From: Gemmatimonadota bacterium
GTDB taxonomy: Bacteria > Gemmatimonadota > Gemmatimonadetes > Gemmatimonadales > GWC2-71-9
Length of the DNA: 25,344 bases
Reading direction: 5' to 3'
Assembly (NCBI GenBank): GCA_003221085.1
Contig: QHUD01000125.1
Coordinates: 1-25,344 of the forward strand
Shown: piece after piece, positions 4,791-15,024 of the stretch
Numbering within the stretch: the stretch's first letter is position 1
How the letters are laid out: every line of letters begins with the position of its first letter
Program-made: the position numbers and the translations under genes
Notes under the pieces: generated by a model
The model's database searches: none
What the model saw: the letters and a program-made list of their open reading frames with translations, nothing else
Told to the model about the DNA's origin: nothing

Positions 4791-5840
4791 TCATGCCGCC
4801 GGCGCCGTCCGCTCGGCGGCAATGCCGATCGCCCAGATGAAGCCCGTGAGCTCGCGGGCGACGGCGGTGATCACATGGGGCGTTGGTTTCCCGCGCCCGA
4901 GGAGACGGCGATACCGCGTACTGAGGCGGTGCTGCGCCTTCCAGGCGATGGCCGTGATCGCGTCCGGTTGCCCGCGCTGGCGCGTGCGCAGCGCCTTGGT
5001 GCATTTGGGCGGGCAGCGGTAGGCCCAGGCGGCTTCGACCAGGACCCGGCGCAGATGCGCGTTGCCGGTCTTGGTGATGGCGCCGCGGTGGACGTTGCTG
5101 CCGCTCGAGTGCTCACTCGGCACCGTGCCGCTATAGCCCATGAGCTGACGCGGATGCGTGAAGCGGGAGAGCGGCCCGACCTCGCTGACGAGGGTCGCCG
5201 CCGTGAGTTGGCGGATCCCGCGCAAGCACCGGAGCGCCGCGATGATCGAGCGGAGCGCCCCGGGCGCAGCGGTGATAGCGGTATCAAGAGCTTGCTCGAG
5301 GCGGTCGAACTTGCCGAGCCGGTGCCGCGCCCGGAGCTGATCCTGCTTGGCCGCCTCGCGCGCGCGGACGAGATCCCGCAGGGCTTCATGGGCGACGTCG
5401 GGGACCCAGACCGGCGTGAGATCGCCGGCCCGGTGGCAGCGCGCGAGGTTCTCGGCGTCACGGCGATCGGTCTTCACCCGATCCCCGGGCTTCGTCGGCA
5501 CGAGCGTCGGGGCCACGACGTCACACGCGACCCCGAGCTTGGTGAGCTGCCAGTAGAGGACGTAGCCGCAGGGGCCGGCTTCGTAGCAGGCGCGGAGGTG
5601 TTCCCGCGACCCAAGTTTCCGGATCAGCTGGGCGACGGTCTCGGGGCGATTGGGAATCACGCCCAAGCTCCGGACCTCGCCGCTCGGCTCGGCCACGGCG
5701 ACGGCGATGGTCTCGGCATGGACATCGAGCCTCAAGTAGCGCAGGTTGCTAGGCAGAGACCGGCTCCTTTCGCATGTAGCTCTGCGTGGTTTGCTAGCTC
5801 CGACCGCGTAACCTACGTCCTGCGATCGCGAGCCGGTCAT
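4791..5840 (-). CDS. IS110 family transposase (IS1111 group)
   Basis: The N-terminal DEDD RuvC-like domain begins at LRLDVHAETIAVAV (first Asp), continues with ACYEAGPCGYVLYW (Glu) and VKTDRRDAENLARC (two Asp). The C-terminal transposase-20 domain has LRCLRGIRQLTAATLVSEVG, FTHPRQLMGYSGTVPSE, then the catalytic-serine region SSGSNVHRGAITKTGNAHLR. The protein is a DNA recombinase that works with the element's guide RNA. From the DVH motif to the stop it is about 310 residues, a normal full length, so the gene looks intact. The only in-frame ATG inside the element (5840) lies within the inverted repeat. A CTG (5744) or TTG (5735), downstream of AAGGAG at 5769-5764, may be the real start. Confidence 0.85.
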   Translation of the reverse strand: MTGSRSQDVGYAVGASKPRRATCERSRSLPSNLRYLRLDVHAETIAVAVAEPSGEVRSLGVIPNRPETVAQLIRKLGSREHLRACYEAGPCGYVLYWQLTKLGVACDVVAPTLVPTKPGDRVKTDRRDAENLARCHRAGDLTPVWVPDVAHEALRDLVRAREAAKQDQLRARHRLGKFDRLEQALDTAITAAPGALRSIIAALRCLRGIRQLTAATLVSEVGPLSRFTHPRQLMGYSGTVPSEHSSGSNVHRGAITKTGNAHLRRVLVEAAWAYRCPPKCTKALRTRQRGQPDAITAIAWKAQHRLSTRYRRLLGRGKPTPHVITAVARELTGFIWAIGIAAERTAPAA

Positions 5841-5854
5841 TCCATCGTGACTAG

Positions 5855-5892
5855 CGTGGCATCGCCCCGGCCCAGTACGTGTGCATGCCACG
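5855..5892. promoter_or_regulatory. Inverted repeat upstream of the response-regulator operon
   Basis: CGTGGCAT (5855-5862) and ATGCCACG (5885-5892) form a perfect 8-bp inverted repeat with a 22-base spacer, followed by GGTTTT. It lies between the insertion sequence and the first response-regulator start (5926). It could be a terminator for readthrough from the left, an operator, or part of the IS target; nothing decides among these. Confidence 0.3.
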
Positions 5893-5925
5893 GTTTTCCT
5901 CCATCCTGCCACGACGAGTGATCGC

Positions 5926-6369
5926 ATGACCGGGCATTCGGAAGTCGAAATCCTGCTGGTCGAGGACAACACGAGCGATGTGGAGCTGACGCTGCGCGCC
6001 CTCAAGGCACGGAATCTCGCGAATCAGGTGTTCGTCGCCCGCGACGGGGCCGAGGCCCTGGAATTCTTCTTCGGCAACGAGAGCCACCCGCTGCGCGAGA
6101 TCGGCGTCACGCCGCGGGTGATTCTGCTCGATTTGAAGCTGCCGAAAGTAGACGGGCTGGAGGTCCTGCGGCGGCTCAAGAGCGACGAGCGCACGCGCGC
6201 GCTGCCGGTAGTCGTGCTCACCTCCTCCAAGGAAGAGCCGGACATCGCGGCGGCATACCGGCTCGGCGCCAACAGCTACATCGTCAAGCCCGTGGACTTC
6301 GAGGCCTTCGCGCGCGCCGTCTCCGAGGTCGGGCTCTACTGGCTGCTTTTGAACGAGCAGCCGCTCTGA
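5926..6369 (+). CDS. Rcp1-type single-domain response regulator
   Basis: A 147-residue stand-alone receiver. Motifs in order: ILLVEDNTSD (acidic pocket), ILLDLKLPKVDGLEVLRRLK with the phospho-acceptor Asp-69, VVVLTSSKEEPD (switch Thr/Ser), and ANSYIVKPVDF with the conserved Lys. The tail LYWLLLNEQPL is typical of the Rcp1 subgroup, first known as partners of cyanobacterial phytochrome kinases. There is no output domain, so it would act by phosphotransfer or protein contact. ATG at 5926 was chosen because receiver homology begins just after it; an upstream ATG at 5881 would add an unconserved 15 residues. It is the first gene of a four-gene operon, 3 bases from the next. Confidence 0.88.
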   Translation: MTGHSEVEILLVEDNTSDVELTLRALKARNLANQVFVARDGAEALEFFFGNESHPLREIGVTPRVILLDLKLPKVDGLEVLRRLKSDERTRALPVVVLTSSKEEPDIAAAYRLGANSYIVKPVDFEAFARAVSEVGLYWLLLNEQPL

Positions 6370-6372
6370 TCG

Positions 6373-8673
6373 ATGCCGGACCTGGTGCGCGTCCTGATGG
6401 TCGAGGACGTCGCGGACGACGCGGCGCTGGTCGAGCGTGAGCTGCGCCGGGCCGGCATCACGGGGCCGACCCGCCGCGTCGATTCCGAGCGCGCCTACCG
6501 CGAGGCGCTACGCGCCTTCGCCCCCGATGTGATCCTGACGGATCACTCGCTGCCCACGTTCGGCGCGGCCGACGCGCTGCGCATCGCACTCTTCGAGGTG
6601 CCGGACACGCCCGTTATCGTCGTGACGGGCAGCCTCGATGAAGAAACCGCGGCGGAGTACATCAAGGCGGGCGCCGCGGACTACGTCGTCAAGCACCACC
6701 TCGAGCGGGTGGGCCCCGCCGTGGTGCGCGCCCTCGACCTGCGGCGCGCACGGACGGAGCAGGCCCGGGCAGAAGAGGCCCGCCGCCAGGGCGAGGAGCG
6801 ATTTCGCGCGCTGATCGAGCACGGCGCGGACGCGGTCGCCCTCGTCGCCCCCGACGGAACCCTGCTGTTCGCCAGCCATTCGATCGAGCGCCTCCTGGGG
6901 TTCGCGCCGGTCGAGCTCGTGGGACATCCCGGGTTCGAGCAGGTGCATCCCGACGACCTGCTGCGCGTCCACGCGGCGCTGCACGACATCATGGCGAGCC
7001 CCGGCACGCCCGCCGGCCTGGAGCTCCGCTGGCGCCACAAGGACGGGTCGTGGCGCCATATCGACGCCGTCGCCGTCGACCGGCTCGCCGAGCCCGCCGT
7101 GGGCGCGATCGTGGTGAACTTCCGCGACGTCACGGAGCGCCGCCTTGCCGAAGCGGCATTGCGGGAGTCCGAGGAGCGCTACCGTACCCTCGTCGAAGGC
7201 GTGCGGGACATCATTTTCGCGCTCTCCCGCGAGGGCACCATCGCGTCGCTCAACCCGGCGTTCGAGACCATCACCGGCTGGCGGCGCGAGGAATGGGTGC
7301 ACCAGCCGTTCGAGCGGCTCGTGCATCCCGAGGATCTGCCGCTCGCGCTCGAGCTGCTCGGACGGGTGGTGCGCGGCGAGCTTCGCCCCGCCAGCCAGTT
7401 CCGGGTCCGCACCGCGAAGGGTGACTACCGGGTGGGCGAGTTCTCGGCGACGCCCCAGCTGCACGAGGGGCGGCTCGTCGGCATCCTGGGCATCGGGCGC
7501 GACGTCACGGAGCGCGTCCAGCTCGAGCAGCAGCTGCGGCAGGCCCAGAAGATGGAAGCGGTCGGCCGGCTGGCGGGCGGCATCGCCCACGACTTCAACA
7601 ACATCCTCACGGCCATCACCGGCTACGCGGACCTCCTGCTCGAGGACCTCGGCGCCACCGATCCCCGTCGCCAGGACGCCGACGAGATCCACAAGGCCGC
7701 CGATCGCGCCGCCGGGCTGACGCGTCAGCTGCTCGCCTTCAGCCGCCAGCAGGTCCTGCAGCCGACCGTGCTCGAGGTCAACAAGCTCGTCAGCGACCTC
7801 GAGAAGATGTTGCGCCGCCTGTTGGGCGAGGACGTCGCGCTCACCACGCGGCTCGCACCGACCACGGGGCGTGTCAAAGCCGATCCCGGCCAGCTCGAGC
7901 AGGTGGTCATGAACCTGGCCGTCAATGCCCGCGACGCGATGCCGAACGGGGGCAAGCTCACCCTGGAGACGGGCAACATGGATCTGGATGAGTCGTACGC
8001 CGCGAACCACTATCCGGCCCGCGCGGGCCCGTTCGTCATGCTCGCGGTTTCGGACACCGGCATCGGAATGAGCGAAGAGACGCAGGCTCACATGTTCGAG
8101 CCGTTCTTCACGACCAAGGAGAAGGGCAAGGGTACGGGGCTGGGCCTCGCCACCGTCTACGGCATCATCAAGCAGAGCGGCGGATTCATCTGGGTGTACA
8201 GCGAAGTCGGGCGTGGCACCACCTTCAAGCTCTACCTGCCACGGGTGCAGGAGCTGGCGGAGCGCGCGTCCGAGCCGGCGCAGGCGCCGCCGCGCCCGGC
8301 GCGCGGAACGGAGACGGTTCTGGTGGTGGAGGACGAGGCGCCGGTGCGGAGCATTGCCCGCCAGGTGCTCGAACGCCACGGCTATACCGTGCTCGAAGCC
8401 CCCAGCGCGGAGGTCGCGCTGGACCTCGCGACCCGGTACTCGGGCACCATCCACCTGCTGCTCACGGACGTCGTCATGCCGGGGCTCAACGGCCGCGAGC
8501 TCGCCACGAAGCTGGCGAGCCTGCGTCCCGATGCCCGGGTGATCTTCATGTCGGGCTACACCGACGATGCCGTCACATGGCACAGCGTGCTCGAGCCCGG
8601 CTCCGCTTACGTCCAGAAGCCGTTCACCCCGGATGCGATTGCCCGCAGGGTACGGGAGGTACTCGATCGGTGA
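6373..8673 (+). CDS. Hybrid histidine kinase: REC-PAS-PAS-HisKA-HATPase-REC
   Basis: A 766-residue cytoplasmic kinase with no membrane helices. The N-terminal receiver (about 1-125) has acceptor Asp-57 in ILTDHSLP. Two PAS domains follow (about 141-260 and 267-385), each ending in a typical RDVTER linker. The HisKA domain carries GGIAHDFNNIL with phospho-acceptor His-406. The ATPase domain has the N-box NLAVNARDAM, G1 DTGIGM, FEPFFTTK and G2 GTGLGLATVYG. The C-terminal receiver (about 650-765) has Asp-699 in LLTDVVMPGLNG. Signals probably enter by phosphorylation of the first receiver and by PAS ligands. It starts 3 bases after the preceding response regulator and is followed 10 bases later by another, so the three are almost certainly co-expressed and may form one relay. 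Confidence 0.9.
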   Translation: MPDLVRVLMVEDVADDAALVERELRRAGITGPTRRVDSERAYREALRAFAPDVILTDHSLPTFGAADALRIALFEVPDTPVIVVTGSLDEETAAEYIKAGAADYVVKHHLERVGPAVVRALDLRRARTEQARAEEARRQGEERFRALIEHGADAVALVAPDGTLLFASHSIERLLGFAPVELVGHPGFEQVHPDDLLRVHAALHDIMASPGTPAGLELRWRHKDGSWRHIDAVAVDRLAEPAVGAIVVNFRDVTERRLAEAALRESEERYRTLVEGVRDIIFALSREGTIASLNPAFETITGWRREEWVHQPFERLVHPEDLPLALELLGRVVRGELRPASQFRVRTAKGDYRVGEFSATPQLHEGRLVGILGIGRDVTERVQLEQQLRQAQKMEAVGRLAGGIAHDFNNILTAITGYADLLLEDLGATDPRRQDADEIHKAADRAAGLTRQLLAFSRQQVLQPTVLEVNKLVSDLEKMLRRLLGEDVALTTRLAPTTGRVKADPGQLEQVVMNLAVNARDAMPNGGKLTLETGNMDLDESYAANHYPARAGPFVMLAVSDTGIGMSEETQAHMFEPFFTTKEKGKGTGLGLATVYGIIKQSGGFIWVYSEVGRGTTFKLYLPRVQELAERASEPAQAPPRPARGTETVLVVEDEAPVRSIARQVLERHGYTVLEAPSAEVALDLATRYSGTIHLLLTDVVMPGLNGRELATKLASLRPDARVIFMSGYTDDAVTWHSVLEPGSAYVQKPFTPDAIARRVREVLDR

Positions 8674-8683
8674 GGGCGTCGCC

Positions 8684-9118
8684 ATGATCCTGCTCGTGGA
8701 GGACAATCCTGATGACGAGGCGCTGACGCGCCGCGCCCTGGCCAAGAACAACATCCAGAACGAGGTGCGGGTCGCCCGGGACGGCGCCGAAGCGCTCGCG
8801 CTGCTCTTCGAGACGGGTGGCGAGGGAGGCCCGGCCGTGGTACCGGAGGTGGTGCTCCTCGACCTGAAGCTTCCGAAGGTCGACGGCCTGGAGGTGCTGC
8901 GCCGCATCCGGGCGGACGAGCGGACTCGCCTGTTGCCGGTCGTCATCCTCACCTCGTCGCGCGAGGAGCGGGACTTGATCTCGGGCTATGGACTGGGCGC
9001 GAACAGCTACATCCGGAAACCCGTCGACTTCGGAGAGTTTGTGGAGGCGGTACGCCAGCTGGGGCTCTACTGGCTGGTGCTGAACCAGCCACCGCCGTCC
9101 CAACGACCCGCCGCTTGA
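8684..9118 (+). CDS. Rcp1-type single-domain response regulator, second copy
   Basis: A 144-residue receiver closely related to the one at 5926-6369: MILLVEDNPDDEAL, acceptor Asp-60 in LLDLKLPKVDGLEVLRRI, VVILTSSREERD, and ANSYIRKPVDF. The tail LYWLVLNQPPPS is again of Rcp1 type. The many shared positions indicate duplication of the regulator together with its neighbouring kinase. ATG at 8684 begins directly at the first receiver strand. It sits 10 bases after the hybrid kinase and about 90 bases before the next one. It has no output domain and is likely a phosphate sink or shuttle for the flanking kinases. Confidence 0.88.
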   Translation: MILLVEDNPDDEALTRRALAKNNIQNEVRVARDGAEALALLFETGGEGGPAVVPEVVLLDLKLPKVDGLEVLRRIRADERTRLLPVVILTSSREERDLISGYGLGANSYIRKPVDFGEFVEAVRQLGLYWLVLNQPPPSQRPAA

Positions 9119-9206
9119 AACCGGGGCCGGCGGGTGACGCCCGTCACCCCCGTCGGCGAGGGAGTTGCCGCGGGGACGTTCCGGGTGAGTATTGGGGCCC
9201 CGGAGA

Positions 9207-11996
<2,790 letters not shown>

Positions 11997-12003
11997 CCGC
12001 CGA

Positions 12004-12024
12004 CCGAACACGTCACGCGTTCGG
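12004..12024. terminator. Hairpin between convergent kinase genes
   Basis: CCGAACACG (12004-12012) and CGCGTTCGG (12016-12024) pair with one mismatch around a 3-base loop, which overlaps the stop codon of the minus-strand kinase. A longer-range 9-bp repeat (ACAGGGAGC 11969-11977 with its complement at 12033-12041) reflects the similar C-terminal codons of the two kinases. There is no T-tract, so its role as a bidirectional terminator is uncertain. Confidence 0.35.
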
Positions 12025-14955
12025 CGTGCCCTGCTCCCTGTCCAAGATTTCCCTGATCCGCCCCAGCAAATCCGACTCCGTCCACGGCTTGTGCAGCAGG
12101 GGCGCCGCCGGTTCGAGACTCGCGGCGCGCTCGCGGTCCGAGTAGCCGCTGGCGAACAGGAATGGCGTAGTGTGACCCTCGCGCCGCGCGGCGTCGTACA
12201 GCGCGTGTCCTCCCAGTCGCGGCATGACGAGATCCGAGAACACGAGCTGCACGCCCGCCGTCTGGCGCAGGGCCTCGAGCGCCTCGAGGCCGTCGGCCGC
12301 GGTGACGATCTGGTAGCCGGCGGCTTCGAGGATGCGCTTGGCGGAGCGGCGCAGCTGGTCGTCGTCCTCCACGACCAGCACGGTTTCGCGTCCGCCGCGC
12401 ACCTTCGCGTCGCCCGTGCGCGGGCGCTTCGCGGCGGAGACCCCGTCCGCGACAGGGAAATAAATCCGGAATCGCGTTCCCTTCCCCGGCGCGCTGTCCA
12501 CGTCGATGCCGCCACCGTGCTGCTGCACCAGGCCGTACACCGTGGCCAACCCCAGGCCCGTTCCCTTCCCCGGCGGCTTGGTCGTGAAGAACGGCTCGAA
12601 GATGCGCGCCCGCGTGTCCTCGTCCATGCCGACCCCGGTGTCGCCCACCGAGAGGCAGACGTGCTCGCCGGCCCGGACCGCGCCACACGCGTGACGCTGA
12701 TCCTCCGTGAGGTACGCCCGACTGGTCTCGATCCGCAACACCCCGCCGTCCGGCATCGCATCACGGGCATTGGTCGCGAGGTTGAACAGGACTTGCTCCG
12801 TGGCGTAAACATCGGCACGCGCATCGGGGAGAGCGTCGCCGCTGGAGATGACGACTTCGACGTCCGCCGGGAGAATACGCCGCAGGAGCCCGGACAGATC
12901 GGTGACGAGCCCCCCCAGGTCGACCGGTTGGAGATCGAGGCGCGAGCGTCGCGCGAAGCCGAGCAGCTCCTTCACCATCACGCGGCCCCGCAGCGCCGCC
13001 GACATCACGTCCCGCAGGTCGGCGTGGGCATCGGTGTGACTGGACGGCAGCGCTTTCGCGACGAGCTGGGAGTTCGCGAGGATGATGGTGAGCAGGTTGT
13101 TGAAGTCGTGCGCGATGCCACCCGTGAGCTGCCCGATAGCCTCCATTTTCTGAGACTGCCGCAGCTGCTCCTCCAACACCCGCCGCTCGGTCACGTCCTC
13201 CGCGATCGTTTCGAAGCAGTCGATCGAGCCGTCGGGCCGGCGCACCGCGCGACCGGAGAGCCGGACCAGGATCTGATCACCGTCCCGCCGCTTCCACGTC
13301 ACCTCGACCCCTTCGACCACGTCCTCGGAATCGAACCGGGCCAAGATCCGCCGGCGCTCTTCCGAGTCCGCGTACACGTCGATGGGCAGGTCGACCCCGA
13401 GCAGCTGATCCGCGGACTCGTAGCCGAGCATCCGGACAAGTGCGGGGTTCACCGTGACGAACCGCCCTCCGGGGGAAGACCGGTAGATGGCGTACGAGGC
13501 GTGGTGCACCAGGGCGCGGTGGCTCTCTTCCGACCGTCGCAGCGCCAGCTCCGCCCGGCACCGTTCGGTGATATCGGTCCCAACGCCGATCACTCCGGCC
13601 ACGGCGCCCTCGGCGTCGCGGACCGGAGAATACCAGGCCTCGAAGACGACCCCGAACACCTCCACGGTGGATGAAAACGTCTCGCCAGTGAGGGCGCGCC
13701 GCACGTCCGCGAGCGCCTGCGGCAGGTCCGCGAACAGCTCGAACACCGAGCGGCCGATGAGCAATGCGGGTCGCACCCCGACGGCGTCGAGCCCGCGCCC
13801 TTCGACCATGGTGAACACACCGTCGCCGTCCAGCGCGAACAGCACGAGCGGCGCGCCCGCGATGACCGTGCGCAGGCGCTCCTTGTTCTCCCGCAGCGCC
13901 CGCTCTTGGCGCCGCCGATCGGTGACGTCGCGGGCGTTGACGATGAGCTGGGCGGACCCGGCGGCATCCACGCGCGCCTGACCTACCGCCTCGAGCACTC
14001 GCCAGGTGCCGTCCTGCGCCCGGAACCGGAACTGCGCGGCCTGGGGGGCCCCGGGGTGTCGGATCGCGCCCGCCAGGACCTCGGCGACGGCCGAAATGTC
14101 GTCCGGGTGGACGTAGTCGAACGCGTTGCGCTCGAGCAGCTCGCGCGGGGCATAGCCGAGCACGCGCTCCACGGATGGGCTCGCGTAGCGGAACACGCCG
14201 TTGTCCCCCACGATCGTCACGATGTCCAAGCCGTTCTCGATGAGGGAGCGGAAGTGCTCCTCGCTGCGGCGCAACGCCTCCTCGGCGTGCGCGCGATCGA
14301 TCCCGGTGGCCAGGACGTTTGCCACCGCCTGGAGGAAGTGCGTGTCGTGGATCGTGAACTCGCGGGGCTGCGCCGAATGGACGCCCAGGATGCCGAAGGG
14401 CCGGGCTTTGCCATGCACCAGGACGCTCAGGCTCGACACCACGCCATGTGTCGCCAGGAGGGGCGCACTGCCGAAGCGCGTGTCCGTGGCCAGGTCTTCT
14501 ACCACCACCGGGCCCGTCGAGCGCAGCACATACCCGGCGTGCGAGTCCGCATCCGCGGGCAGCACCGCTCGTCCCGCGGCGCCAGCACGCCACCCGACCC
14601 CGCCCCGCAACAGCAGCGTCCGGCTCTCCGGACGAAGCTCGAGCACGCTGGCGAACGGCACCTCGAGCACACGCGCGGCGATGGCGACGGCACCCGCAAT
14701 GAGCTCGTCCGGCGGAGCACCCGCCAGCGCGCGTTGGCCGACGTGGGCCACGGCTTCCTGTTGGCGGGCGGTCGCGCGGAGCTGCGCCTCCGTCCGCGAC
14801 AGTTGCGCGTCGCGAACGCCGTCGTCCTGCCGCAGGAGTCTGAACCGGCTCGTGCCCACGTCTAAAGACGCTCCCGAGTGCTGTGGCGTAATGCTGCACG
14901 AAATGCGCGCCACAACCTTGCACGCGGCGACCCGATTTTCCATTATGGTCTTCAC
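12013..14955 (-). CDS. Hybrid histidine kinase: GAF-PAS-PAS-PAS-HisKA-HATPase-REC
   Basis: A 980-residue protein. After about 60 poorly conserved residues come a GAF domain (about 65-225, with ELIAGAVAIAARVLEVPFAS and SSLSVLVHGKARPFGILGVH) and three PAS domains (about 226-350, 353-470, 475-595, ending in RDVTDRRR, TDITERCR and EDVTERRV). The kinase core has GGIAHDFNNLLTI with His-616, N-box NLATNARDAMPDGG, G1 DTGVGM, FEPFFTTKPPGKG and GTGLGLATVYG. The C-terminal receiver has Asp-908 in LVFSDLVMPRLGG. It starts at GTG 14955, with ATG 14943 as an alternative. It faces the other two kinases tail to tail and is transcribed divergently from the antiporter, sharing a 69-base promoter gap. The signal is unknown. 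Confidence 0.9.
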   Translation of the reverse strand: MKTIMENRVAACKVVARISCSITPQHSGASLDVGTSRFRLLRQDDGVRDAQLSRTEAQLRATARQQEAVAHVGQRALAGAPPDELIAGAVAIAARVLEVPFASVLELRPESRTLLLRGGVGWRAGAAGRAVLPADADSHAGYVLRSTGPVVVEDLATDTRFGSAPLLATHGVVSSLSVLVHGKARPFGILGVHSAQPREFTIHDTHFLQAVANVLATGIDRAHAEEALRRSEEHFRSLIENGLDIVTIVGDNGVFRYASPSVERVLGYAPRELLERNAFDYVHPDDISAVAEVLAGAIRHPGAPQAAQFRFRAQDGTWRVLEAVGQARVDAAGSAQLIVNARDVTDRRRQERALRENKERLRTVIAGAPLVLFALDGDGVFTMVEGRGLDAVGVRPALLIGRSVFELFADLPQALADVRRALTGETFSSTVEVFGVVFEAWYSPVRDAEGAVAGVIGVGTDITERCRAELALRRSEESHRALVHHASYAIYRSSPGGRFVTVNPALVRMLGYESADQLLGVDLPIDVYADSEERRRILARFDSEDVVEGVEVTWKRRDGDQILVRLSGRAVRRPDGSIDCFETIAEDVTERRVLEEQLRQSQKMEAIGQLTGGIAHDFNNLLTIILANSQLVAKALPSSHTDAHADLRDVMSAALRGRVMVKELLGFARRSRLDLQPVDLGGLVTDLSGLLRRILPADVEVVISSGDALPDARADVYATEQVLFNLATNARDAMPDGGVLRIETSRAYLTEDQRHACGAVRAGEHVCLSVGDTGVGMDEDTRARIFEPFFTTKPPGKGTGLGLATVYGLVQQHGGGIDVDSAPGKGTRFRIYFPVADGVSAAKRPRTGDAKVRGGRETVLVVEDDDQLRRSAKRILEAAGYQIVTAADGLEALEALRQTAGVQLVFSDLVMPRLGGHALYDAARREGHTTPFLFASGYSDRERAASLEPAAPLLHKPWTESDLLGRIREILDREQGTPNA

Positions 14956-15024
14956 ACGCGACCTGTGCCCTGCATCACCGCCAACCCCAACTAGGCCCGA
15001 ACCAATGACATACGACGAACCGCG
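14956..15024. promoter_or_regulatory. Divergent promoter gap between kinase and antiporter genes
   Basis: Both neighbouring genes are transcribed away from these 69 bases, so promoters for the third hybrid kinase and for the antiporter must lie here or just inside the coding ends. I cannot assign clear -35/-10 boxes. Confidence 0.3.

Larger units (their letters stand above)
4564..5845 (-). mobile_element. IS110-family insertion sequence, IS1111 group
   Basis: A perfect 12-bp inverted repeat, ATGGAATGACCG at 4564-4575 and its complement at 5834-5845, encloses the IS110-type transposase and about 215 bases of noncoding sequence downstream of it. Short subterminal inverted repeats with the noncoding RNA region after the transposase gene are the known layout of the IS1111 group; the classic IS110 group lacks such repeats and carries its RNA upstream. 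The real ends should lie a few bases outside the repeats. No target duplication is expected for this family. The element sits between tRNA debris and the response-regulator operon and may affect transcription of the latter. Confidence 0.75.

Noticed and set aside
4758..5921. A 387-residue plus-strand frame opposite the transposase
   Set aside because: It is the antisense shadow of the IS110 transposase; composition is typical of reverse-complemented GC-rich coding DNA and no domain is visible.
6508..8952. An 814-residue minus-strand frame opposite the first hybrid kinase and receiver
   Set aside because: It spans several real plus-strand domains in antisense, shows no domain of its own, and results from high third-position GC.
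12091..13674. A 527-residue plus-strand frame opposite the third hybrid kinase
   Set aside because: Antisense shadow; the minus strand carries the HisKA, HATPase and receiver motifs.
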